Shown: positions 11,096 through 21,448 of the stretch, in pieces
How positions within the stretch are numbered: the first letter of the stretch is position 1
How the letters are laid out: the number at the start of each line of letters is the position of its first letter
NCBI GenBank assembly: GCA_027924645.1
Contig: BSBN01001807.1
Location: 15,332,001-15,396,000 of the forward strand
DNA: 64,000 bases
Reading direction: 5' to 3'
Origin: Cunninghamia lanceolata
Taxonomy: Eukaryota; Streptophyta; Pinopsida; Cupressales; Cupressaceae
Program-made: the position numbers and the translations under genes
Notes under the pieces: generated by a model
Told to the model about the DNA's origin: nothing
Database searches by the model: none
The model's input: only the letters and a program-made list of their open reading frames with translations

Positions 11096-12525
11096 TCTAT
11101 TGCAACCTTATATCTTGTTAGGATCAGAATGATAAGATATGAGAGGTTTACCATGTATTTCTTGGCATGTTGAAGAGAGATCCCATTGATATAAGGAAGC
11201 TAGATAAATAGTTTATTCATTACATATGGTGTAATGTGTGGTACTAGGGGGAGGTGAAATGGTTGATATATGGCATATGGTAACATTTTTGTGTTATCAT
11301 AAGGGTGTTGTTTTTTGTTCCACATATGTTGTGAAGTGTTTTAGGTCTCATACCTCTCCTCTATTATAAGATTTCAAACCAGTAGTTAATAAAGATATTC
11401 AATTGCTCATCATTGACATTCTCAAGGTGGCAAATGTGATTTTGGGTCCATAAGGTTTAAGTCATAATGGTAGTGTTCGATCATGTGGGCACATCATCCA
11501 ATAATTCAATCTAAAGCTCAAAGTGGCAATGGTGAATAATGAGGTTAGGGATGGTTTGGAAGAGTTGCTTCTCAAATTAGTCATGGAGGAGGGGGAGGAT
11601 AAAAAGGAGAGGTAATCAATGTTATCTTTGTCAAGCTAGATGATGAAAGGAAAAGCAGAGTAGTAGGAGGTTGATGTGCAACTTCTCAGTTCTCGTGTCT
11701 TAGTTGTTATAGAACATGTTTGCTTTTTGGATGCATATTATAAGGATATGAACCTTGTAACAAAACATTTGGTCATTTACCACCATAAATGAATTTCAAA
11801 TGTTTCTTATGGTTATACACTACCAAAATTGAATGAGGAGTGGAAAATTCATGTTGTTTAGTGTGTTGATTAAAGTCATCAAGTTCTATGGGTTGGATGA
11901 TGCTTCAGGCCTTAAGGTGTTACTTGTGGAATGTGTTAAAGTGTCAAGCATTGGGTGAAAGCTTAGTTTGTTTAGGTGTTATTGAACTACCCTAATCTAA
12001 GAGGGATTTTTTATCCATATTTTGGTCTATGGCAATTTGTGTTAGCTATATGTCCTTCATATGGAGGATTTTATATATTTTATTTCAGTTGTTTCTAGAT
12101 GCTACTACTATATATAGGTTGTTCATGCAATGATTACTTTTGTAGTTTGTAATTAAAGTTTAGTAGATATGGGGCCTCTGAATAGAACCCTTATATTATA
12201 TCTAAATTAAAAAACTATTTAAAGGCATATATATATATTAATATATTAATATATTAATTCCTATAGTATCCTTGCCTAGGTAGGGACTAATAAGTACTAC
12301 AATATTTTCAAATTCCATGAAAGTGATTGCTTGAGTACTTTTGGATATAACTGTACTACATAGTTATATTTAAAATACTCTCAATCAAGTATTACAATAT
12401 CTATTCTTAATTGGTTGGTGCACTATTAGTCCTTAAACATTCACCTCTATCACATTTAACCTCTTTATAATCTAACCATCCTTTTCTATTATATTCCTTA
12501 TCATTCTATTACCTTAGATGGTATT
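11096..12525. other. No recognisable gene
   Basis: The first part may be the LINE 3' untranslated region. Otherwise there are only short frames and, near 12,228-12,257, a TA-rich run. The final five bases before the next element (GTTCC, 12,526-12,530) are its target-site duplication. Confidence 0.4.
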
Positions 12526-12530
12526 GTTCC

Positions 12531-13591
12531 TGTGATCAGTGAGATCAAAATGAAGATAAAAACTAATCTAATGCATAAACAAAACGATTATACCTTCATT
12601 GAAACCTCACGAATCCATGCGGGAAGGAGATGCACCCAAGAGCTTCTCAAGATTGTTCCCGTGATCAGTGTGACTAATGTGGATTGCTCAAAGCTTTTCA
12701 ACACAAATGTAAATGAGAGACAAGTGGATGGATTGATTAGATGGGATTGAGGCAAGATTTTGACATTATGATAGTGGGATGAAGGAGATTTTGGAGTGAT
12801 TTTGGCAGAGATTTGATGCATGAAGGAGTCTCCCCCCAATGGCTTGGAGAGGGTTTCATTTATAGAGTTTTGGGAATGAGGATGGAGGGTCAGGATTAGA
12901 AGGTGAGATCAAGGGCTAGGAATCAATGAGAGTTAGGGTTAGGATTAGGTTCATAGCCTTGTGACAAGTGTCACAAGGAGAGTGGATGAGGGAGATCAAG
13001 GGTTGAAACTTGGTCAATGGGATTGGAGGGCTCTCATTAAAAGTGAATTTTAAATTCACATGGGGAAAGGTGTGGAGGATTAAAATGAATAAAAGATTCA
13101 TTTTGGGAAGAGGGGACATGACAAGTGAATTTTTAATTCACTTTTATGTGGAGATGTGAAGATGGTACTCTTACATGTGTAAGAGAGTGATAAATGAGGG
13201 TTAAGGGGGATTTGACCCTTTGAATAAAAGATTGATTTTTATTCAAAAGGTGCATGGAAGAAGGGGATAAGCAAGGTTAATTGAGTGTTTAGCTTAATTA
13301 ACCTAGGTCTAGGGGATAGGTAGGCTAGGGTAACTTAGGGTAGGTCAATTAGTAGGCTAGATCAATTAGATAACCATGATTTATCTAATTAATGAGGATT
13401 AGGGAAAAGGAGAATTGAACCAAATAAATATTGGGAATATTTATTTGATTAATGAGGGATAGTGTTGTAAGGTCCAAGTGATAAATTAAATGAATTAATT
13501 GATCACAAGGGATAGATAGATGGTTAGGGACAAATTGGTGTAGAGGTATGGGAAACCGGTTTGCAGAGCAAGCCAATTTTAGGTGTCTACA
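12531..13591 (-). repeat. 3' LTR of the non-autonomous element
   Basis: It begins TGTGATCAGTG and ends GGTGTCTACA on the plus strand; read on the element's strand it runs TGTAGACACC...CTGATCACA. It has the same length as the right copy. The LTR contains an A/T-rich upstream half with ATTAATT motifs, and a TATA box lies near its middle. Confidence 0.93.
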
Positions 13592-13640
13592 TTTGCCCCT
13601 CTTTGAGATGATGTTGCGGCTAAGTAACATCATTTCAAAG
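13592..13640 (-). promoter_or_regulatory. Polypurine tract with adjacent stem-loop (non-autonomous element)
   Basis: Directly inside the left LTR the minus strand reads CAAAGAGGGGCAAA, the expected primer for plus-strand DNA synthesis. Immediately next to it, 15-nt arms at 13,601-13,615 and 13,626-13,640 (CTTTGAGATGATGTT and its near-complement) can form a hairpin with a 10-nt loop. The stem overlaps the purine tract. The Tat element has a hairpin of different sequence at the same place (51,414-51,449). Confidence 0.75.
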
Positions 13641-14589
13641 AAGTTAAAACATAGAGTTAGATTGGATAGAAAAAGATTTTGGCTTAGAAGAATAGGGTAA
13701 GGTTTGGGGATAATTGGTAAGGGTGATGCCCCCTCGAGAGGATAGGCAGGGTGCAAGAACACGATTGTGCTCTCGAAATGGATGGAACAGATTGGCTAAA
13801 GTGGTTGGAGGATAAATAGTGAGATGAATGGATGATGATGGTGGGAAATTGATTGGTGGATGATCATTGTGTTGAAAAATGATTTAGAGCAATCCTAGGT
13901 TTGATATAGCAAAGTGGATATGTTCACCAAGGTATAGAAGACCAGGGTGATGATATTTATCCAACATTTGCATGGACTAGACATGCAAACAAAGGGATGA
14001 TCCCATGCATGCCCAAGATAGTACAACCTTGTCCTGACGAGGGAAGGGGACTCATAGCATAAGTCCTTAGTACACAAAAGGTATGATGAACCTTAGATGC
14101 ATAAGGGGATCAATATGCTAGAACCGACCCTATGATCAACAAGATATGAATACTAGCTTGGAATAATGAAGCCAACCCACAAGCACAACATACAAAAGCA
14201 AGACTATGCCCCATTCTAGATGTTTCCTCCACATACCATGATATAGTGAGATCAAGGTAGCTTTGATCTGTGATCTTCGAATAGGACAAAAGATAAAAAT
14301 CAAAAACAAAAAGACCAACGAACCAAATAAGTAACCATTGTATCTCTTGCCAAGATGGATAATGATTGGATGGATTCTGCCTATCGTAGGAAAGATATAT
14401 CCTAAGGCAGGAATCGATTGATGATTGGATCATGATTAGTTGATGTAAGATTGGCTCAAGATATGATGGTGACAAGTTAAGGTTGATGCTGATTTGATAG
14501 TTGATGACTTTTGATAAGGGATGATGCTTTGATAGGTGATGTGATGCTTGGATCTAGTGTAAGCTCATTGAGGATAGATGGGTGCATCT

Positions 14590-14700
14590 TAGGTACCTAA
14601 GTACTGGAAACTTCCTTTGTATTCCAGACTGTCTACATACCCTATATCCACGGGATCAAGGCACATTAAGATGCGGGTGATGATGATATGTAGTTCTGAT
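14590..14700. repeat. Single copy of the 'TACTGGAAAC' untranslated block
   Basis: The segment with GTACTGGAAAC, TATTCCAGACTG, CTACATACCCTA and CACGGGATCAAGGCAC matches the unit repeated four times at 52,640-53,260 in the Tat element. Here it occurs once. The CTGGAA and TTCCAG parts are inverted and could pair. It lies in the region 3' of the ORF, so it is probably a conserved untranslated RNA or DNA element. Confidence 0.7.
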
Positions 14701-15814
14701 TGGTGATGATGATGTGAGAGGATGATAGATGTGATGAATGATGAATGATTGAATGATGTGTTGGATGATGAGATGTTGATGGAGCAATGTTGATTTTGTG
14801 ATGGATATTTTTGGGATTTTAAGGATTTTTTGATTTTTTTTGGATTTTCTAATTTTTTGATGTTTTTGGATTTTTTTTTTAATTTTGGAAAAGGAATGGT
14901 TTATTATGAGATGGTTGCATTGGATTTCGTGTGGATGACCTTTATGCTAGCTATCAATGACAAGGAAACACCAAGTCTAGAGGTGAGGGTGATGGGGTTG
15001 GATAGGGGGGGTTGGCGATGAAAGGATGATGGATAACAGATTTGTGGTAGATGAATGGACAAGTGATAGGGATGCATGTTAGATAGATGGAAGATAGGGA
15101 TGAGGATTTTCTCCAAGGGCTAGGTTGCAAGGAATCATATGCCCCAATGCTTAGAATTTTGCATGATGGGTTCATGTTTGAATGGATGGACTTTGCAATG
15201 GATGGATGGAAGATATACTTACAAAGGGAGTATGTCAAGAGGTCTCCAAAGCATGTTGTTGATATTTTGCCCCTTGTCTTTATCAAGATCTAAGGTGGGA
15301 GATGGTAGAAAAAAGATATAATGGATAGGATGGATGGGAAATGGTAGGATGAATAGGGGATGGTAGATAGGAATATGATAAGACAAATAGGGGATAGTGG
15401 ATAGGATATGCAAAAGGATGTTATGGATTTGGATGATTAGATGGTTTTTGCCCCCAAGTGTAGGGATGCAAAATTGATGGAGAAGGGGTTACGCATGACG
15501 CCCACAAGGGGTTTTCATCAAGGTACTTGCCCAAGGCGCCACAAGGAGTGGTTTTCACCATTGGATGGATTTTTTTCTCTTTACTATTTTCTTGATTTTT
15601 TTGATTTTTTTTGATTTTTTTGCTTTTTTGATGGGATGGGGACTCTAGCGTCTGTTTCCATAGCAAGGAGAAGATGGTACCATGTTGGATAGAATTATGG
15701 ATGATGATTGCATGGATTGTTGGTAGATAGGAGAAGATGGAATGGATGGTGGATAATGGATTATGATGTGGATTATGTGGATAATGATGTGGACTATGCG
15801 GATTATGATGTGGA

Positions 15815-18108
15815 TTATGCAAAAGCATGGACCATAGGAATGTGATGGGGAAGATATGTAGGATAGTGAATGAAAGATGGAGATATGGGGGTATGTGGGA
15901 ATGTTAAGTGGTGGAGGGGGACCAAGACCAACGGTTGCACACACCGTGATGTATTTGGAAGCTTGTACTTTGGATGTGGAGTTGTGAGTAATGGGGAGCG
16001 GGATGGGGGATTTTTGGATGGTCGAGTTGGGGTTTTAGGTACCCAAATGGACTTAGGAATTATGGGATTTTTAGATGGGGAGCGGGATGTTTGGGATTTT
16101 GCAGTAGATTGGGATGTAGATGCCTCATTAGAGTTTGTTGCTTTTTGTTTAGGGACCCACACCATTTTTGTTTTTGCTTTTTCTTGTGATGGTGTGGGTT
16201 TTGATAGCCTTTTGAATTTTTGATTTTCCTTGGAAGGGATAACATCTTTAGGCTTTTGTGCTTTATGCATTAAGGCATTCAAATTTTTGAATCCCATGGA
16301 TTGGGGGGAAGCTTCATGTTTGAAAGATGTGTGCTTTTGTTGGTCTTGATTGGGGATTTTAGGGGATTTATGGGTGGAGGAGTAAAAAGTGGATTTATGG
16401 ATAAATGGATAAGGGGATTTGAGGATGGGGATATTAGGAGTTGGTAGGAGTGGAGGTAAAGTGGATTTGATAGAGATATGTGGAGTTGGAAGAAGTGGAG
16501 GTAAATTTGATGGAGGGAGATGGATGGTCACATGCTTTTGCAAATGATAGGATGATGGAGGAGGGATGGCAACATATGTTTTGGGGGTGCGATGAGATTC
16601 ACCATGTTTGGGATTGGATGAATGGATTTTGGAAGGTGGGTGGAGGGTATCAACATGTTTAGATTGTTTGCCTTGGGATGTATAGCCAAGGCCATGAGAG
16701 GATGGATGGAATGTGGTGTGGATGGGCTCTAAGATGCCTTGTTCATGAAGGCCTAAGCCTTTGCCTTGATAGTTCATGTGTTGGAGTATGCAACGTGCAA
16801 TGGGATGTTTGTTGCTTTGGAAACAAGACGCAAATCCACTATTTGTTGGAGATAGATAGGTGGTGGGAGGAAGTTGTTCGCCTCCTACAAGGAAGTCACC
16901 ACGGATGAAAGTGCTTGTGTCAAGTGGATAAGGGGATGGATTTTGGATGGGATTGGTAGATGGATGTGAAGGATTCATGGGGGATGGTGAAGGGGTGGTA
17001 AAAGATGGTGTGAGATCAATAAGTTGATCAATGGATGGTAGAGGATTGGGGATCTTATTAGATGGGATGGTGAGATCTTGATCAAGAGAAGGGGTTGATG
17101 TTTCAACATGCTTTGGATTTGATTCTTGACATGGCTCATGTGTTTGGATAGAAGTGGGAGTGAATTGGATGTATGTGATAGGTGCTTGGATGGATGCAAT
17201 AGGTGTTTGACTTATGTGTTCGTGAACATGGCTGCATGATGGTTCTTGAGTTATGATAGCAGATTGTTTAAGAGATTTGGTGGATGTTGGATTGCATGAG
17301 GGTGGTTGATTCCTTGCTAATAGCCAATGGATGGTATCGTTCATGAGTTTATGGGTTGAGGAACAATACAATGGATGGATAGTAAGGGTGGATGATGTAG
17401 GATTAGGATTGGGATTGGATAGGGGGTGATAGGATTAGGTAGTGATGGTTCGTGGGTAGGTTCAAGGATAGGTGTTGGATTTGATGGTGGATTAGATGGT
17501 GGATGAGTGATAGGGATTGGTGGATTGGGAGATACATAAGGTGATGGATTAAGGTTGATAAGGTTGGAGGGATATTGTGATGGGAGGGTTGGAGGATGGG
17601 GATTAGGAGATGGGGGATTTGGTTGTTGATATGAGGTTTGGACTTCGGATATAAGGTGTGCGAGATTGGTGTTCCCTTGATCAAAGTTAGCATGACAAAG
17701 GTTGGGGGATGGATAAGGTGGAGGTATTGATTGGTTGGATAAGTATGATGGCATGGATGGGTAAGGGGGTGGTGATTGATATGAGGGTAAAGGTTGATAT
17801 GATGAAGGTTGATATGATGGAAGTTGATATGATGAAGGTTGATGGGAGGTTGATGGTGTGGATATATAAGATGTAGGTTGGTATGAAGGTTGAAAGAATG
17901 ACGATTGATATGGTGTGGATGGGGATGATGTGTAAGATGTTTGTTGATATGATGAAGGTTGGATAGGGGATTGGGATTCTCCAATGATGAGGTGTGCTAA
18001 GGGCATATCTTTAATTGCAATTTTGAATTGTTCCTTAGCATTAGGATCCATGTTCTCATAGGCTTGTCTACGTCTTTGTAATTGTTGTATTGTTTCATAA
18101 AGATCCAT
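15815..18108 (-). CDS. Pro/Ser/His-rich ORF(s) with a G-patch domain, carried by the non-autonomous element
   Basis: Two minus-strand frames overlap by 31 bp and are shifted relative to each other: 18,108-17,341 (255 codons) and 17,371-15,815 (518 codons). They were probably one ORF broken by a small indel, or are joined by frameshifting. The first begins MDLYETIQQLQRRR, followed by about 200 residues of Ser/Pro/Tyr/Gln-rich sequence with SYQPSSYQ-like repeats. The second has a G-patch at about residues 190-236 (HMNYQGKGLG, then EQGILEPI and SSHGLGYTSQG). A basic Lys/Pro/Ser-rich tail follows. G-patch domains bind RNA and stimulate DEAH helicases. The Tat gag-pol in this window carries the same motif between protease and RT. 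No capsid, zinc knuckle or enzyme is present. It may be a trans-acting packaging or RNA-binding accessory, or a relic (inference). Confidence 0.6.
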
Positions 18109-18704
18109 TTCGTTGGAGAGAGTATGAGATGATTGGGGATGATGGATGATTGTGATGGTGGGATAAAAATTTCAAGACCTTAAGATGATTTGTTTTGATT
18201 TGATTTGATTTGATGAATGGTTCTCTATGCTTAAGATAGACTAATGATCTTAAGCAAGAGGGTTGATTGGGTTGGTTTGATTAGGTGATCGATTAAGGTC
18301 TTGATTTTTTATTGGGTTGATTTGGATTTGGAGTTTGATAATGATGTGGGGGATTTGGATAATGATTGGGATTGATGTTGATTTTGGATTGGATTTGATT
18401 TGGATGAGATGGGATTAGAATGATGTTGATGAATTGGATTAAGGGTGATGAGAGTGATTAGGATAAGATTGGATTGAATGATTTGGATGATGATGTGGAT
18501 AAAATAGGTGGTTAGGATGATTAGGATAGATGGGTGATTGGATTAAGATGAAGTGGATAAGAATGATTAGGATGATGAAGATAGATTATGACTCGAGAGG
18601 AAGTGGATTAGAATTTGATCAAGCTCAAATAAAGGGATTGGATAAGCTCAACTTGTGGGGTTTGATAAATGGGGGGATGGTTTAGCGGTGTTGGGATGAA
18701 AACT

Positions 18705-18785
18705 CAGCTCGACGTGAGGGGGGGTGCAGGGGGACGGACGCGACCCCCCGCTGCAGGGGTTCGGGGGCGCAGCCTCCTGACCAGA
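18705..18785. repeat. GC-rich patch able to form G/C hairpins
   Basis: In an A/T-rich setting this stretch contains GTGCAGGGGG, GACCCCCCGCTGCAG and TTCGGGGGCGCAGCC. GCAGGGGG and CCCCCCGCTGC can pair around a short loop. It lies in the element's leader, upstream of the ORF on the minus strand. A similar GC-rich GGGGGCGCAGCC stretch is, from memory, common in plant LTR-retrotransposon leaders. Confidence 0.55.
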
Positions 18786-19754
18786 ATTTTTTTGAAAATG
18801 GGCTTATAAAATTGATGTTTTTGATGGAAAAATTTGATTTTTTGACATGGATGAAGAAGGCACTAAAACAGGTGGAAAATGGCGCTGAAATAGAGAGGAA
18901 ATGGCGCTAAAGGATGTGAATGGTTGGATTGATGGATGAATTTGATTTTTTCTTGGCAAGTAGATAAATGATCAAGCACGAAGACACAATGGTTAAAGGT
19001 TTGATTTATGAAAAATGTGACAATCAAGCATGTACAACCTTAAGGATTTGGGCCACTAAAACAAAGGTTCGTAGTGGAGGAACATCCGGGGGATCGGCAC
19101 CTTACGAGCATCTGATAAACCACTTAAGGTTTTGACTAGCTCTACTAGGAGTTTAATATACCTCAAGGGTACTACTTCCTTTCAAGCTAGCACCGAATGG
19201 TAAGCACTAATATCGATTAGACTTGGCTTTCGCCTTATCCTCAATTTACATATAGTGGACCGGATGAAAGTACCACTTGGGGTCGCCAATGAGTTCTCCG
19301 AATGGATGTGTCTCAAGGGCAGGCCCATGTCCTAAAAAAAAAAGAATAGAACCATTTCTCTTCACCCAAGATCCTTTTGAAGGCAAGGGGAGAGGATACT
19401 TTGATTCTACCCTATGGGAGAACACAAACGTACAAGTGCACAAGACACGGCAAACAAGACCTAATGTTCGTTTTAAGCCCAAATGGAAAATGTGCCTAAA
19501 GTTGTTTGTTGCAAGCAATGCTTAATTTTAGTTGCACCAAAATCAAATGTTCTTTACACTAAGGCACTCAAAGATTCTTTTTAGGTGCACCAAAATGAAA
19601 TGTTTGATTTGTAGATAACATGCAAGGGTTCATTTTAAGTTGCAAATGAAATGTTTTAAACAAAGATGAAAGAGCCCTGCAAAAAGACTTGTTAGTATCC
19701 TCAAGATGATATTGGTGACCTGCAAGCAAACTGTCAGTCCCTGCACAGAACCTA

Positions 19755-20060
19755 AAAAATAGTCTCAGAAAATAGCGCTAATACATAGGTAAGATAGCGC
19801 TAATATAGACGATAGCGCTAATACAGAAAATAGCGCTAATAAAGAAGAAATATAGCGCTAATATAGAAGATAGCGCTAATACATAAAATAGCGCTAATAC
19901 AGACAATAGCGCTAATACAACAGAAAGAAAGAGCTAATACAGACAATAGTGCTAAAATAGGTCATGGAAGGCGCCACTGCGCGCTGTAAAGTGGTCTGAT
20001 CCCAGTTTGAAGATAGCGTCGTTCTGAGTAGATAGCGTCGATACAGGGCTAAAATGCGTC
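19755..20060. repeat. Leader array of ATAGCGCTAATACAG units (about 20 bp)
   Basis: About ten units with an AGCGCT palindrome followed by AATA and CAGA/TAGA recur every 16-27 bases. Weaker copies lie at 18,850-18,915 and 20,230-20,285. The units sit between the primer-binding site and the ORF, the leader of the element's RNA. The Tat element has arrays with the same core and spacing at 61,640-61,910, 63,105-63,365 and 63,660-63,835. Confidence 0.75.
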
Positions 20061-20360
20061 CGGCCTGCAAAAAATGTTTTTTTCTCTTCTAGAGAAATTT
20101 TGGCATAACCTCCCCTTGTTTAATCAACATTCCTGCAAAAACCGAGAGCATTTTGACACAAAAATAGCAAAAAAATGCTTTAAAAGACACATGTGAGTGG
20201 AAGTTAGGAAAAAAATTCCCCGCAGAAATGGCACTAAAACAGAGGATAGCGCTAATATGTGGTAGTGATAGCGCTATTGCGAGGGGTGGATGGCATTGCA
20301 CCTGTAAAAACACGTCTATGCACACAAAAACTCACACATCAAGTTAGATTCAGACCTTGC

Positions 20361-20380
20361 GGGTCCCACCGGGCGTGCCA
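20361..20380 (-). promoter_or_regulatory. Primer-binding site (non-autonomous element)
   Basis: Two bases inside the right LTR the minus strand reads TGGCACGCCCGGTGGGACCC. Beginning with TGG, it is complementary to a tRNA 3' end (…GCCA). The same 20 bases occur at 63,881-63,900 beside the Tat element's LTR. It is not the common initiator-Met site, and I cannot name the tRNA with confidence. Confidence 0.8.
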
Positions 20381-20382
20381 AA

Positions 20383-21443
20383 TGTGATCAGTGAGATCAA
20401 AATGAAGATAAAAACTAATCTAATGCATAAACAAAATGATTATACCTTCATTGAAACCTCACGAATCCATGCGGGAAGGAGATGCACCCAAGAGCTCCTC
20501 AAGATTGTTCCTGTGATCAGTGTGACTAATGTGGATTGCTCAAAGTTTTTCAACACAAATGTAGATAAGAGACAAGTGGATGGATTGATTAGATGGGATT
20601 GAGGCAAGATTTTGACATTATGATAGTGGGATGAAGGAGATTTTGGAGTGATTTTGGCAGAGATTTGATGCATGAAGGAGTCTCCCCCCAATGGCTTGGA
20701 GAGGGTTTCATTTATAGAGTTTTGGGAATGAGGATGGAGGGTCAGGATTAGAAGGTGAGATCAAGGGCTAGGAATCAATGAGAGTTAGGGTTAGGATTGG
20801 GTTCATAGCCTTGTGGCAAGTGTCACAAGGAGAGTGGATGAGGGAGATCAAGGGTTGAAACTTGGTCAATGGGATTGGAGGGCTCTCATTAAAAGTGAAT
20901 TTTAAATTCAAATGGGGAAAGGTGTGGAGGATTAAAATGAATAAAAGATTCATTTTGGGAAGAGGGGACATGACAGGTGAATTTTTAATTCACTTTTATG
21001 TGGAGATGTGAAGATGGTACTCTTACATGTGTAAGAGAGTGATAAATGAGGGTTAAGGGGGATTTGACCCTTTGAATAAAAGATTGATTTTTATTCAAAA
21101 GGTGCATGGAAGAAGGGGATAAGCAAGGTTAATTGAGTGTTTAGCTTAATTAACCTAGGTCTAGGGGATAGGTAGGCTAGGGTAACTTAGGGTAGGTCAA
21201 TTAGTAGGCTAGATCAATTAGATAACCATGATTTATCTAATTAATGAGGATTAGGGAAAAGGAGAATTGAACCAAATAAATATTGGGAATGTTTATTTGA
21301 TTAATGAGGGATAGTGTTGTAAGGTCCAAGTGATAAATTAAATGAATTAATTGATCACAAGGGATAGATAGATGGTTAGGGACAAATTGGTGTAGAGGTA
21401 TGGGAAACCGGTTTGCAGAGCAAGCCAATTTTAGGTGTCTACA
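20383..21443 (-). repeat. 5' LTR of the non-autonomous element
   Basis: Copy of the left LTR with about 99% identity by eye. It starts two bases from the primer-binding site and is followed by the GTTCC target duplication. As the 5' LTR on the minus strand, it should drive transcription leftward through the element. Confidence 0.93.
20711..20716 (-). promoter_or_regulatory. TATA box of the 5' LTR (non-autonomous element)
   Basis: On the minus strand the sequence reads CTCTATAAATG, a good plant TATA box in the middle of the 5' LTR. The identical site lies at 12,859-12,864 in the other LTR. Position and orientation fit the U3/R boundary; the start site itself cannot be read. Confidence 0.6.
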
Positions 21444-21448
21444 GTTCC

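Larger units (their letters stand above)
12531..21443 (-). mobile_element. Complete non-autonomous LTR retrotransposon (8.9 kb) with a G-patch ORF
   Basis: Two LTRs of identical length (12,531-13,591 and 20,383-21,443, 1061 bp each) enclose 6.8 kb and are flanked by a perfect 5-bp duplication GTTCC (12,526-12,530 and 21,444-21,448). The primer-binding site beside the right LTR and the polypurine tract beside the left LTR set the orientation as minus strand. By eye the LTRs differ at about 11 positions, nearly all transitions, so insertion was recent. No gag capsid domain, protease, RT, RNase H or integrase can be read in the interior. The coding core is a Pro/Ser/His-rich ORF pair with a G-patch. 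The untranslated blocks on both sides match those of the Tat element at 50-64 kb, which is the likely source of replication functions. Confidence 0.9.

Noticed and set aside
17403..17984. 193-codon His/Pro-rich minus-strand frame
   Set aside because: It overlaps the better-supported 255-codon ORF in another frame and has no domain; a shadow of the low-complexity repeat.
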